A DNA stretch of 9,745 nt from Anaerolineales bacterium (GTDB taxonomy: Bacteria; Chloroflexota; Anaerolineae; Anaerolineales; E44-bin32): the NCBI GenBank assembly GCA_030668545.1, contig DAOUTT010000052.1:1-9745 (forward strand). The letters are read 5' to 3'. Below the pieces are notes generated by a model. That model was not told where the DNA came from and made no database searches. It saw only the letters and a program-made list of their open reading frames with translations. The first letter of the stretch is position 1. Each line of letters starts with the position of its first letter. This document shows positions 1 to 5,880 of this stretch, one piece after another. The position numbers and the translations under genes were made by a program.

Positions 1-4
1 ACTG

Positions 5-12
5 TTTTCCTC
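5..12 (-). promoter_or_regulatory. Ribosome binding site of a leftward gene beyond the window edge
   Basis: Read on the minus strand this is GAGGAAAA, a purine-rich Shine-Dalgarno sequence. It lies just past the CIRCE operator and ends 4 bases from the left edge, so the start codon of the gene it serves should fall a few bases outside the window. No part of the coding sequence is visible. Given the operator, the gene is probably a chaperone gene (groES, hsp20, dnaK, hrcA or similar), but which one cannot be told from this window. Confidence 0.55.
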
Positions 13-18
13 ATAATG

Positions 19-45
19 TTAGCACTCTCGGCTCGAGAGTGCTAA
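19..45 (-). promoter_or_regulatory. CIRCE operator (HrcA binding site)
   Basis: The site is TTAGCACTC, 9 bases, GAGTGCTAA, an exact match to the CIRCE consensus bound by the heat-shock repressor HrcA. The 9-base spacer is itself self-complementary (TCG, GCT, CGA), so the whole element folds as 12-bp arms with a 3-base loop. It sits about 8 bases downstream of the predicted start point of a leftward promoter (60-89) and just before a leftward ribosome binding site. This is the classic CIRCE position in a 5' untranslated leader, so it most likely controls the gene off the left edge. The rightward thioredoxin gene has a separate promoter about 200 bases away. Confidence 0.95.
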
Positions 46-59
46 ACAGGAATTTTTTG

Positions 60-89
60 ATGATACCATAGCCGCAACCAGACCGTCAA
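60..89 (-). promoter_or_regulatory. Sigma70-type promoter of the leftward CIRCE-controlled gene
   Basis: On the minus strand a -35 box TTGACG (89-84) and a -10 box TATCAT (65-60) are separated by 18 bases, each matching the consensus at 5 of 6 positions. The predicted start point is near base 53, so the transcript would begin right before the CIRCE hairpin. The order promoter, CIRCE, ribosome binding site is internally consistent. Confidence 0.75.
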
Positions 90-173
90 GAAAACAGGGG
101 TAGCACAGAAGTACTTTTTTTCGAACCTGCATATGGAATCGTCGCCAGGAGAGCGTTTCTTTTCCAGTTTACG

Positions 174-218
174 TACAGCAGATGTAAGAGCCAGGCGGTC
201 GGTGTTGTCTCTGCTGTA
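174..218. repeat. Inverted repeat between the two divergent promoters
   Basis: A perfect 9-bp inverted repeat, TACAGCAGA (174-182) and TCTGCTGTA (210-218), with 27 bases between the arms. It lies between the leftward heat-shock promoter and the rightward thioredoxin promoter and has no T-tract, so it is not an intrinsic terminator. It could be an operator or chance. Apart from this and the promoters, bases 90-241 show nothing recognisable. Confidence 0.4.
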
Positions 219-241
219 GGTTACTGATTCTTCCCGGGGGG

Positions 242-270
242 TTGACTTTTCAAGTACGCCTCGATAGTAT
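242..270 (+). promoter_or_regulatory. Sigma70-type promoter of the thioredoxin gene
   Basis: TTGACT (242-247) and TAGTAT (265-270) are separated by the ideal 17 bases, each box matching the consensus at 5 of 6 positions. The predicted start near base 277 gives a leader of about 30 bases that carries the ribosome binding site AAGGAAG (288-294) before the ATG at 306. Confidence 0.75.
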
Positions 271-305
271 CGGCACCATATCTTCACAAGGAAGTGAATT
301 GAAAA

Positions 306-632
306 ATGGCGAAAATTGTAGAATTAAGTGATGCGACATTCGAAACAGAAGTTGTCAAATCCAGCGGGATGGTCCTAGTAGACTTCGGTGCGGAATGGTG
401 CCATCCTTGCAAGCAGTTAGATCCAATCGTTGAGGAACTAGCTGAGGAGTGGCGGGAGAGTGTAACCGTTGGTAAAGTTGACATTGATCAGAACGTTAAC
501 AGTGCAATGAAATATGGGGTCATGGGTGTTCCGACGCTGATCTTGTTTAAAGATGGCGTACCGGTTGAACGATTGATGGGTTTTGTACCGAAGAAGCGGA
601 TTCTCGACAGATTCAACCCTCATATCCGCTAG
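306..632 (+). CDS. trxA: Thioredoxin with a CHPC active site
   Basis: This is a 108-residue single-domain thioredoxin, the usual length for the family, with no signal peptide, so it should act in the cytoplasm as a dithiol-disulfide reductant. The active site is W31-C32-H33-P34-C35-K36, preceded by the VDFGAEW strand typical of thioredoxins. The conserved cis-proline is P76 in GVPT, followed by the LILFKDG strand. The odd point is His in place of the usual Gly of CGPC, a change at a position known in this superfamily to raise the redox potential. A purine-rich ribosome binding site lies at 288-294 before the ATG, and the gene has its own promoter at 242-270. The next promoter begins only 20 bases after its stop, so it is probably monocistronic. 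It could serve as a general thioredoxin or as a specialised disulfide exchanger. Confidence 0.92.
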   Translation: MAKIVELSDATFETEVVKSSGMVLVDFGAEWCHPCKQLDPIVEELAEEWRESVTVGKVDIDQNVNSAMKYGVMGVPTLILFKDGVPVERLMGFVPKKRILDRFNPHIR

Positions 633-652
633 CAGGCTGATTGGTGAAGGTA

Positions 653-681
653 TTGACGAGCGATAGAGCGCGGCATATACT
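653..681 (+). promoter_or_regulatory. Sigma70-type promoter of the T-box/trpS transcript
   Basis: TTGACG (653-658) and TATACT (676-681) are separated by 17 bases, each a 5 of 6 match to the consensus. The predicted start is near base 688, directly ahead of the T-box stem I, which independently supports the assignment. Confidence 0.85.
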
Positions 682-687
682 GGAATC

Positions 688-1015
688 TCAATAGAATAGA
701 GAAAAGCGAAGAAGAGGACAAGTAGCCGGCGTAAGGTCGCCACAGAGAGCGGGGAGGCTGAGAAACCCGCGCGGACGACGACGGACGAATGGACCTTGGA
801 GCTGTGGGGCGAACAGGCAACGCCAGGAATAAGGCGAGATCCCAGTAGTCCGAACCGGATTGGCCTCCGTTATCAAGGCTGGCAGCCTTTAACATGTGTT
901 ATGGAGGTTGCCTTAAGCGAGAGCAGTTGATCGAATGTGGTCTTCATGGTTCAGTTGCTCTAAGCGGGGTGGCACCGCGGGCTCTTCAGCGCTCGTCCCC
1001 AACCGGGACGAGTTT
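688..1015 (+). ncRNA. T-box riboswitch, tryptophan-specific leader of trpS
   Basis: This 5' leader senses uncharged tRNA-Trp and lets transcription proceed into trpS. The conserved T-box parts appear in the right order. An AGTA-like element is at 721-724. AGAGAGC and the stem I hairpin (GCGGG 749-753 with CCCGC 766-770) follow. The specifier loop GAATGGACC has the codon TGG (790-792), followed by the usual CCTTGGAGCTG context whose CTGTGG (802-807) pairs with CCACAG (740-745). A CCGTTAT element is at 867-873. The antiterminator T-box GGGTGGCACCGCG is at 967-979, and a terminator hairpin follows. The antiterminator bulge reads TGGC (970-973), which pairs with an acceptor end GCCA, matching the G73 discriminator expected for bacterial tRNA-Trp. 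Specifier and discriminator pairing thus agree on tryptophan. The 5' boundary is taken from the predicted promoter and is approximate. Confidence 0.95.
992..1015 (+). terminator. Intrinsic terminator of the T-box leader
   Basis: CTCGTCCC (992-999) pairs perfectly with GGGACGAG (1005-1012) around a 5-base loop, followed by TTT and a U-rich stretch. Its 5' arm contains the CGTCCC segment that in T-boxes is also used by the antiterminator, so the two folds are mutually exclusive. The T-run is short, so termination may be leaky. Confidence 0.85.
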
Positions 1016-1083
1016 CTGTATTTAAATGGGATGCAAGAAGAACTGCCGAGATTATCAAACTGGGGAAGGAAGAAGGAGAGAAA

Positions 1084-2088
1084 ATGACGAAGAAGAGGAT
1101 CCTTACAGGGGACCGCCCGACAGGGCAGATGCACCTCGGGCACTATGTTGGCACGCTTGAGAATAGGATTCGACTGCAGGATGAGTATGAGTGCTTTTTC
1201 ATCGTCGCCGATCTGCACACATTAACAACCCAGCCAGAGAAGGATTCGATTGGGCAGATCAAGGAGAACATCATGCAGATGATGCTGGATTACCTGGCTG
1301 TGGGTATCGATCCAGAAGAGAGCACAATCTTTCTCCAGTCGGCAGTGCGCGAAACATACGAGTTGAATCTGATCTTCGAGATGCTCGTGACTGTCCCGAG
1401 AATGGAACGCGTCCCAAGCTTAAAGGAGATGGCGCAGGCCGCGAATCTTGAGCGCATGCCCTTTGGCTTGCTCGGGTATCCCATCTTGCAGGCGGCGGAT
1501 ATCTTGCTGCCGCGCGCCAATCTCGTGCCGGTGGGCAGGGATAACGAAGCGCATGTCGAGGTCACGCGGGAGATCGCACGACGCTTCAATAATCTCTACG
1601 GCGAGGTATTTCCCATCCCGGACGTGATGATCGGGAACGTTCCGACGTTAGTCGGCACGGATGGGCAAGCCAAGATGAGCAAGTCGTTGAACAATAGCAT
1701 CTTCCTCGCGGATGACACGGAAACCGTGGACAAGAAGGTGCGAGGGATGTTCACAGATCCCAATCGAGTCAGCGCCGACATCCCCGGCCGTGTTGAGGGC
1801 AACCCGGTCTTTATCTACCACGATGCTTTCAACCCGGATCTAGAGGAAGTGGAAGATCTCAAAGCACGCTATTCAAAAGGGAAAGTCGGTGACGTAGAGG
1901 TGAAGCAGAAGCTTACCAAAGCGATAAACGATTTCCTCGACCCTATCCGCGAGCGTCGAGTGACGTTTGAAAAAGACATGAAGCAGGTAGAAGAGTATTT
2001 GATTGAGGGGACAAAACGGATGCGCAAGGAAGCTGAAGAGACAATGGGGCTCGTGCGTGATGCGATGGGGATGTATCGACCTATGTAG
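1084..2088 (+). CDS. trpS: Tryptophanyl-tRNA synthetase
   Basis: This class I aminoacyl-tRNA synthetase charges tRNA-Trp with tryptophan at the cost of ATP. Its 334 residues match the usual bacterial length. The ATP-binding HIGH motif appears as H17-L-G-H20 after TGDRPTGQMHLGH, and the KMSKS loop is exact at K197-M-S-K-S201 within GTDGQAKMSKS. The GRDNEAHVE segment near residue 151 is the usual family block before the KMSKS half. The ATG at 1084 has a strong ribosome binding site AAGGAG (1073-1078), 5 bases upstream. Expression is controlled by the Trp T-box leader directly upstream, which confirms the amino-acid specificity independently of the protein. No clear intrinsic terminator follows, and the next gene starts 156 bases later behind a possible promoter. 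Confidence 0.98.
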   Translation: MTKKRILTGDRPTGQMHLGHYVGTLENRIRLQDEYECFFIVADLHTLTTQPEKDSIGQIKENIMQMMLDYLAVGIDPEESTIFLQSAVRETYELNLIFEMLVTVPRMERVPSLKEMAQAANLERMPFGLLGYPILQAADILLPRANLVPVGRDNEAHVEVTREIARRFNNLYGEVFPIPDVMIGNVPTLVGTDGQAKMSKSLNNSIFLADDTETVDKKVRGMFTDPNRVSADIPGRVEGNPVFIYHDAFNPDLEEVEDLKARYSKGKVGDVEVKQKLTKAINDFLDPIRERRVTFEKDMKQVEEYLIEGTKRMRKEAEETMGLVRDAMGMYRPM

Positions 2089-2140
2089 GTGGAGGGCGTC
2101 GGGCCGTAATAACATTCGGTTGGAGTCCCTCCACGGGACT
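2089..2140 (+). repeat. Overlapping, mutually exclusive inverted repeats after trpS
   Basis: Immediately after the trpS stop, GTGGAGGG (2089-2096) can pair perfectly with CCCTCCAC (2127-2134) around 30 bases. Alternatively AGTCCC (2124-2129) can pair with GGGACT (2135-2140) around a 5-base loop. The CCC at 2127-2129 is shared, so only one fold can form at a time. No T-run follows, so neither is a standard intrinsic terminator. It may protect the 3' end of the trpS transcript or attenuate read-through into the mutase operon, or it may have no function. Confidence 0.4.
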
Positions 2141-2197
2141 GTGCCAGGATGGCAGGTAAGGCAAGCGCTCTCTGGAGCGTACAGAGAAAGCCTGGTG

Positions 2198-2203
2198 TAT
2201 AAT
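2198..2203 (+). promoter_or_regulatory. Possible -10 box for the mutase operon
   Basis: A perfect TATAAT lies 41 bases before the start codon of the small mutase subunit. No convincing -35 hexamer is found at any allowed spacing, and the extended -10 TGn is out of register by one base. An activator-dependent or weak promoter is possible, and read-through from trpS is the alternative. Confidence 0.45.
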
Positions 2204-2244
2204 CGCGACGTCGTTGACGATCCCATCTATTGAAGGTTCAACCC

Positions 2245-2661
2245 ATGACTAAGAAGAAAGTTCGTGTCTTGATCTGCAAACCAGGTCTTGATGGTCATGA
2301 TCGCGGGGCGATGGTTGTAGCGCGTGCGCTGCGTGATGCTGGTATGGAAGTGATCTACACAGGTTTGCGGCAAACACCAGAGATGATTGCCGAATCAACG
2401 TTACAGGAAGATGTGGATATCGTTGGGCTCTCCATTCTCTCAGGGGCGCATATGGCTCTGGTTCCCAAGATCGTCGAGCTAATACGCGGTCAGGGCCAGA
2501 AAGATGTTGGCATCGTCCTCGGGGGGATCATCCCCGATGAGGATGTTTTCAAACTCAAAGAACTGGGTGTAACCGAGGTGTTCGGACCTGGAACGAACAC
2601 ACAGGATATCATCCGCACCGTATTCGATCTTGCCGGTGTAGAGGCGAATGACATCGACTGA
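2245..2661 (+). CDS. Methylmalonyl-CoA mutase family, B12-binding small subunit
   Basis: This is a 138-residue stand-alone cobalamin-binding domain of the acyl-CoA mutase family. The base-off/His-on signature is complete: D16-G-H18-D-R-G21 with H18 as the cobalt ligand, S63-I-L65, and G93-G94 in LGGIIP, followed by the EVFGPGT strand typical of methylmalonyl-CoA mutase C-termini. The catalytic (barrel) subunit is not in this window and must be supplied from elsewhere. The ATG at 2245 is preferred because GAAGG (2232-2236) lies 8 bases upstream; an in-frame TTG at 2230 would add 5 residues but has no such site. It overlaps meaB by 14 bases, which indicates translational coupling and supports a mutase role in propionyl-CoA/succinyl-CoA interconversion. 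Small subunits of isobutyryl-CoA or 2-hydroxyisobutyryl-CoA mutases look similar, so the exact substrate is open. Confidence 0.93.
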   Translation: MTKKKVRVLICKPGLDGHDRGAMVVARALRDAGMEVIYTGLRQTPEMIAESTLQEDVDIVGLSILSGAHMALVPKIVELIRGQGQKDVGIVLGGIIPDEDVFKLKELGVTEVFGPGTNTQDIIRTVFDLAGVEANDID

Positions 2662-3649
2662 CCTCATCCTTCAAGGCGATCGACTTGCCTTAGCACGACT
2701 CCTCACAAAGATTGAAAATGAATCGCCGGAAGGGCTCGAAACCCTTGGAGCGCTGTATCCTCACACAGGGCAAGCTCATCTTGTGGGAATTACAGGCGCC
2801 CCAGGTACTGGTAAATCTACTCTTGTAAATCAACTTGCACTCCACCTGCGAAAACGACCGATGGTTGGCGAAGACACACCTCCGCGCGTGGGGATTGTCG
2901 CTGTCGATCCGAGCAGCCCATTCTCAGGGGGCGCGATACTCGGCGATCGTATTCGTATGCGGGATCTCGCCGGTGATCCCGGTGTGTTCATTCGCAGCAT
3001 GGCGAGCCGCGGCGCGCTGGGAGGGCTGGCGCGCGCCACGGCTGCAGTTGGACTGGCTCTTGACGCTGCTGGCTTCCAGATCATCTTGATTGAAACCGTT
3101 GGCGCAGGTCAGGCTGAGATCGATATAGCCTCTAATGCTCACACAACTGTCGTGATCGAGGCGCCAAGCATGGGTGATGCAATTCAAGCGAACAAAGCGG
3201 GGATTCTAGAGATCGCCGACATTCTCGTCGTAAATAAGGCTGATATACCCGGCGCGGATACCACCGTCGCTACGCTCCGTCTATCGCTGGAGATGGCTGG
3301 CTCAGCCAATACCCATGTCGCCGTTGAAGAGCGAACAGGAAACGAGAGAGAAAGTTCATGGGAGATACCCGTGTTGGAGACCGTGGCGACCAAGGGGGAG
3401 GGGATGCCGGATCTGGTTGAGAAGATATTTGCTCACAGGGAATATCTAACGACCAGCGGGGGGTGGGAAATTCGGGAAGGCAAACGCGTCCGGTCGCAGA
3501 TGGAATCGCTATTGCGTGACGAGCTTGTTAAGCGCTTTCTAAAAGGGCGACCTGATGGGCGATTTGAAGATACAGTTCAGATGGTAGTCGACAGGGAACG
3601 ATCCCCAGCGCAAGCCATTGAGGAGTTATTGGAAGGCGAGAAATTGTGA
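2648..3649 (+). CDS. meaB: MeaB/ArgK-type G3E GTPase, mutase chaperone
   Basis: This 333-residue P-loop GTPase of the G3E family is close in length to known MeaB and ArgK proteins. These gate adenosylcobalamin loading and protect or reactivate acyl-CoA mutases. The Walker A loop is G50-APGTGKST-58. VAVDPSSPFSGGAILGDRIRM (about 85-104) holds the conserved base-binding and switch I region. The switch II block is E149-TVGAGQAE-157, close to the canonical ETVGVGQSE. The guanine-specificity motif is NKAD at 196-199. The C-terminal part carries the helical dimerisation arm. It starts 14 bases inside the preceding B12-binding subunit gene. The pairing of the two genes is the strongest argument for a MeaB function, rather than the older arginine-transport label for ArgK. 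Confidence 0.95.
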   Translation: MTSTDLILQGDRLALARLLTKIENESPEGLETLGALYPHTGQAHLVGITGAPGTGKSTLVNQLALHLRKRPMVGEDTPPRVGIVAVDPSSPFSGGAILGDRIRMRDLAGDPGVFIRSMASRGALGGLARATAAVGLALDAAGFQIILIETVGAGQAEIDIASNAHTTVVIEAPSMGDAIQANKAGILEIADILVVNKADIPGADTTVATLRLSLEMAGSANTHVAVEERTGNERESSWEIPVLETVATKGEGMPDLVEKIFAHREYLTTSGGWEIREGKRVRSQMESLLRDELVKRFLKGRPDGRFEDTVQMVVDRERSPAQAIEELLEGEKL

Positions 3650-4197
3650 TCTTCGGTGAGCGGATTCGCCTTCGGGCGGTTGAGCGCGAGGATCTTCCAC
3701 GCTTCGTGGAGTGGTTCCAGGATCCTGAGGTGAGAGCAGGTATTTCACTCTTTATGCCGATGAGCCTTGTTGAAGAAGAACAATGGTATGAGGAGATGCT
3801 CAAACAGGACCCCATCGAGCACACACTGTCGATCGATGTTCATCAAGGGGAGGAGTGGACCCATATTGGTGGCTGCGGTTTATTTGACTTCGAGCCGCAG
3901 TCCCGACGAATGGAATTAGGAATTATTATCGGCGAAAGATCTTCCTGGGATCAGGGCTTTGGAACCGACGTCGTGCGCATGCTTCTACGCCACGCGTTTG
4001 AAACGTTAAATCTCAACCGAGTGGCTCTACGGGTGTTCGAGACCAACTTGCGCGCTATCCAGGTTTATAAGAAAATCGGATTCATTGAAGATGGTCGGCT
4101 GCGTCAGGATCATTTCATAGATGGTCAATATATCGACGTGGTGATCATGAGTATTCTGTGCGCGGAATGGAAAAGCATAGAGAAAGGCGAGGGCTAG
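3646..4197 (+). CDS. GNAT family N-acetyltransferase, RimJ/RimL type
   Basis: This 183-residue single-domain GNAT protein should transfer an acetyl group from acetyl-CoA to an amine; the substrate is unknown. It opens with the family-typical IRLRAVEREDLPRF strand-helix. The pyrophosphate-binding motif A is Q103-G-F-G-T-D within IGERSSWDQGFGTDVV. Motif B is N134-LRAIQVYKKIGF. Both match the RimJ/RimL branch, which includes ribosomal-protein N-terminal acetyltransferases and enzymes acting on small amines. Translation starts at a GTG that overlaps the meaB stop (GTGA, 4 bases) with GGAAGG (3631-3636) 9 bases ahead. It ends one base before the prs start, so it is embedded in the operon. Its link to the mutase or to PRPP synthesis is not explained by the sequence. 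Confidence 0.88.
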   Translation: MIFGERIRLRAVEREDLPRFVEWFQDPEVRAGISLFMPMSLVEEEQWYEEMLKQDPIEHTLSIDVHQGEEWTHIGGCGLFDFEPQSRRMELGIIIGERSSWDQGFGTDVVRMLLRHAFETLNLNRVALRVFETNLRAIQVYKKIGFIEDGRLRQDHFIDGQYIDVVIMSILCAEWKSIEKGEG

Positions 4198-4198
4198 G

Positions 4199-5158
4199 AT
4201 GGGAGATCGATTCGGATATGGCGACATCAAACTCTTCTCAGGATCGGGCTCAACCGCTCTAGCTAAAGAGATCAGTGAGTATATCGGGGTTCCGCTAGAG
4301 GAGTACGATCTCGTCCAATTCCCAAATGAGAACCTCTTTATCAAACTGCGAGGCAGCATCCGCGGTCAGGATGTGTATCTGATCCAATCGATGGACATTC
4401 CGGTGCATCGCAACATCATGGAGATGTTGATCATGATCGACTGCCTGAAGCGGGATTCCGCAGGACGTATCACGGCAGTTTTTCCTTATATGGCCTACGC
4501 TCGGTCCGATAAAAAAGATCAACCGCGAGTGCCTATCACCGCGCGATTGATTGCAGATATGATTGAGGTTGCAGGCACCGATCGATATATGACGATTGAC
4601 CTTCACGCAGGACAAATTCAGGGTTTCTTCTCCATCCCCGGGGATGTCCTAACCGCTTTCCACATTCTTAGCGACTACTTCCTGGAGAAAGACATCCAGC
4701 ATGGAGTTGTAGCTACTGCTGATCTGGGTTTTGCGAAAAAAGGTCGCAACTTCGCAGAAAAGTTAGGGCTTCCGCTGGCCTTCGTCGAGAAGCGCCGCCA
4801 AGGAGATCATCCACGCGCGCGTTCGACAACGATCATCGGCGACGTTAAGGATCGAGATGTTATCCTGGTGGACGATGAAGTTCTTACAGGAGGTTCAGTT
4901 TGCGAAGCGGTGGATATCCTGAAGGAAAATGGCGCAAAAGATATTTACCTGAGCTTCACCCATGCGCTGCTCATTGACGCCGCCGTTGATGAACTCAAAG
5001 AGAAGCCGATCAAAGAGATCGTTACGACGAATACCCTGCCGATCCCAAAGGAGAAAGTTCTCCCTAATATGACGGTATTATCCGTGGCCCCTTTGCTTGG
5101 TGAAGTAATCATCAGGGCGCATGAGGGGCGTTCGGTCGGGGAGCTTTTCAACGAGTAA
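4199..5158 (+). CDS. prs: Ribose-phosphate pyrophosphokinase (PRPP synthase)
   Basis: The enzyme makes phosphoribosyl pyrophosphate from ribose 5-phosphate and ATP, feeding purine, pyrimidine, His, Trp and NAD synthesis. Its 319 residues match the usual bacterial length. The ATP site is F95-PYMAYARSDKKD-107 (usually YARQDRK). The conserved DLHAGQIQGFF is at 134-144, and a KRR is at 198-200 on the flexible loop. The PRPP-binding loop is V224-DDEVLTGGS-233. Compared with the common VDDxIDTGGT form, the Asp before TGG is Leu here and the final Thr is Ser. TADLGFAKKG (173-182) also replaces the usual PDxGGxxRA. The fold and main motifs are kept, so the product is probably an active but divergent PRPP synthase. 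A purine-rich AAAGGCGAGGG lies just before the ATG, inside the end of the preceding gene. It closes the four-gene operon. Confidence 0.9.
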   Translation: MGDRFGYGDIKLFSGSGSTALAKEISEYIGVPLEEYDLVQFPNENLFIKLRGSIRGQDVYLIQSMDIPVHRNIMEMLIMIDCLKRDSAGRITAVFPYMAYARSDKKDQPRVPITARLIADMIEVAGTDRYMTIDLHAGQIQGFFSIPGDVLTAFHILSDYFLEKDIQHGVVATADLGFAKKGRNFAEKLGLPLAFVEKRRQGDHPRARSTTIIGDVKDRDVILVDDEVLTGGSVCEAVDILKENGAKDIYLSFTHALLIDAAVDELKEKPIKEIVTTNTLPIPKEKVLPNMTVLSVAPLLGEVIIRAHEGRSVGELFNE

Positions 5159-5174
5159 TTTGCACTCACAACCC

Positions 5175-5723
5175 TCACATTACTGTGGATGATCTGCTGG
5201 ACTGAAACTCTGCGATAAACGGTAACCAGGCGGAGACATTTTTTCCCTCTTTCAATCGGTAGTAATAGTGCCTTGCGATTTCCCCTTGTTGTTCACGGTT
5301 AAAATTTTCGAGTCGTCCGCCTCTTGCAAGCGCCTTTCTTAAGCCTGCCTCAAAGCCGTAGTTGTAGGCTTCTGACCTATCACGAAAATGAGCCCACATG
5401 ACCTGGGGCAAGTAAGCTAGCCAGAAGTGCTGGTACTGCCAGACATGTGTGAGCTCATGGATCAACCAGGCCATGTCGTTTAAAGAACTGACGGGATTGG
5501 CCGGGTTGTTTGTATGGAGATGTTTAGAGAAGTAGATATGATTCCCAAGTGCGACGGCATTATTTCTTGGCGCCTCGGCTCTCGAAAGCCAGGAGCCAAT
5601 ACGACCCGCCCAGTTGGGCCAAGCAACATCCTCGACGATCGCAACTCGTTCGTATACAACTGAAGCCCCAAACACCAATTGCGCTTCAAAGCTCTCGTGA
5701 GGACTCAATTTCCGCCGGTGCAC
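5175..5723 (-). CDS. Putative zincin metallopeptidase with HELTHVWQ motif
   Basis: This 182-residue protein carries a clear zinc-peptidase helix H89-E-L-T-H93 followed by VWQYQ. A later RSEAYNYGFE segment offers Glu118 as a possible third zinc ligand, and a conserved-looking FNREQQGEIARHYYYRL stretch lies near 141-156. Small proteins with this HELTHVWQ core resemble the DUF4157-like and Rhs/Vgr-associated zincins, whose substrates are mostly unknown. No signal peptide or membrane segment is obvious. The gene begins at GTG with a modest GGGAAA site, or a later start could be used. It converges on prs with only 16 bases between the stops, and no secretion or toxin genes adjoin it. Peptidase activity is likely from the motif but not proven, and the role is unknown. 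Confidence 0.75.
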   Translation of the reverse strand: MHRRKLSPHESFEAQLVFGASVVYERVAIVEDVAWPNWAGRIGSWLSRAEAPRNNAVALGNHIYFSKHLHTNNPANPVSSLNDMAWLIHELTHVWQYQHFWLAYLPQVMWAHFRDRSEAYNYGFEAGLRKALARGGRLENFNREQQGEIARHYYYRLKEGKNVSAWLPFIAEFQSSRSSTVM

Positions 5724-5741
5724 GTCAAATTTCCCATGACT

Positions 5742-5770
5742 TTTATATTAGATGAGCTGCAATCATTAAA
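5742..5770 (-). promoter_or_regulatory. Weak candidate promoter of the zincin gene
   Basis: On the minus strand TTTAAT (5770-5765) and TATAAA (5747-5742) are 17 bases apart. The -10 box is good (5 of 6) but the -35 box matches only 3 of 6. The predicted start is about 11 bases before the GTG at 5723. This AT-rich patch is the only promoter-like stretch ahead of that gene. Confidence 0.3.
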
Positions 5771-5825
5771 TCCACAACTCAGCGAAGGGGTCTTCCATCC
5801 TAATGTTACCCCAATGGATGGGTTG

Positions 5826-5862
5826 CCGAAGGCTCAGGTAAGGATTTTATGGATTCCTTCGG
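5826..5862. repeat. Inverted repeat in the 260-bp spacer
   Basis: CCGAAGG (5826-5832) pairs perfectly with CCTTCGG (5856-5862) around 23 bases. An overlapping alternative stem, AAGGA (5840-5844) with TCCTT (5855-5859), shares the same right arm. The spacer 5724-5983 has no convincing gene and holds this repeat and the stronger one at 5881-5956. Confidence 0.4.
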
Positions 5863-5880
5863 GTAAGTGTGAAAGAAGAT

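Noticed and set aside
42..287. Minus-strand open frame of 81 codons left of the thioredoxin gene
   Set aside because: It covers the heat-shock promoter (60-89), touches the CIRCE operator and overlaps the thioredoxin promoter. Its translation shows no recognisable motif.
19..305. CIRCE as the operator of the rightward thioredoxin gene
   Set aside because: The operator lies about 200 bases upstream of the thioredoxin promoter, whereas it sits ideally between a leftward promoter and a leftward ribosome binding site.
2003..2233. Plus-strand frame overlapping the end of trpS
   Set aside because: It lies mostly within trpS in another frame and runs through the hairpins and the -10 box, with no protein-family resemblance.
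2230..2244. TTG at 2230 as the start of the small mutase subunit
   Set aside because: GAAGG at 2232-2236 is correctly spaced for the ATG at 2245 but would lie inside a gene begun at 2230.
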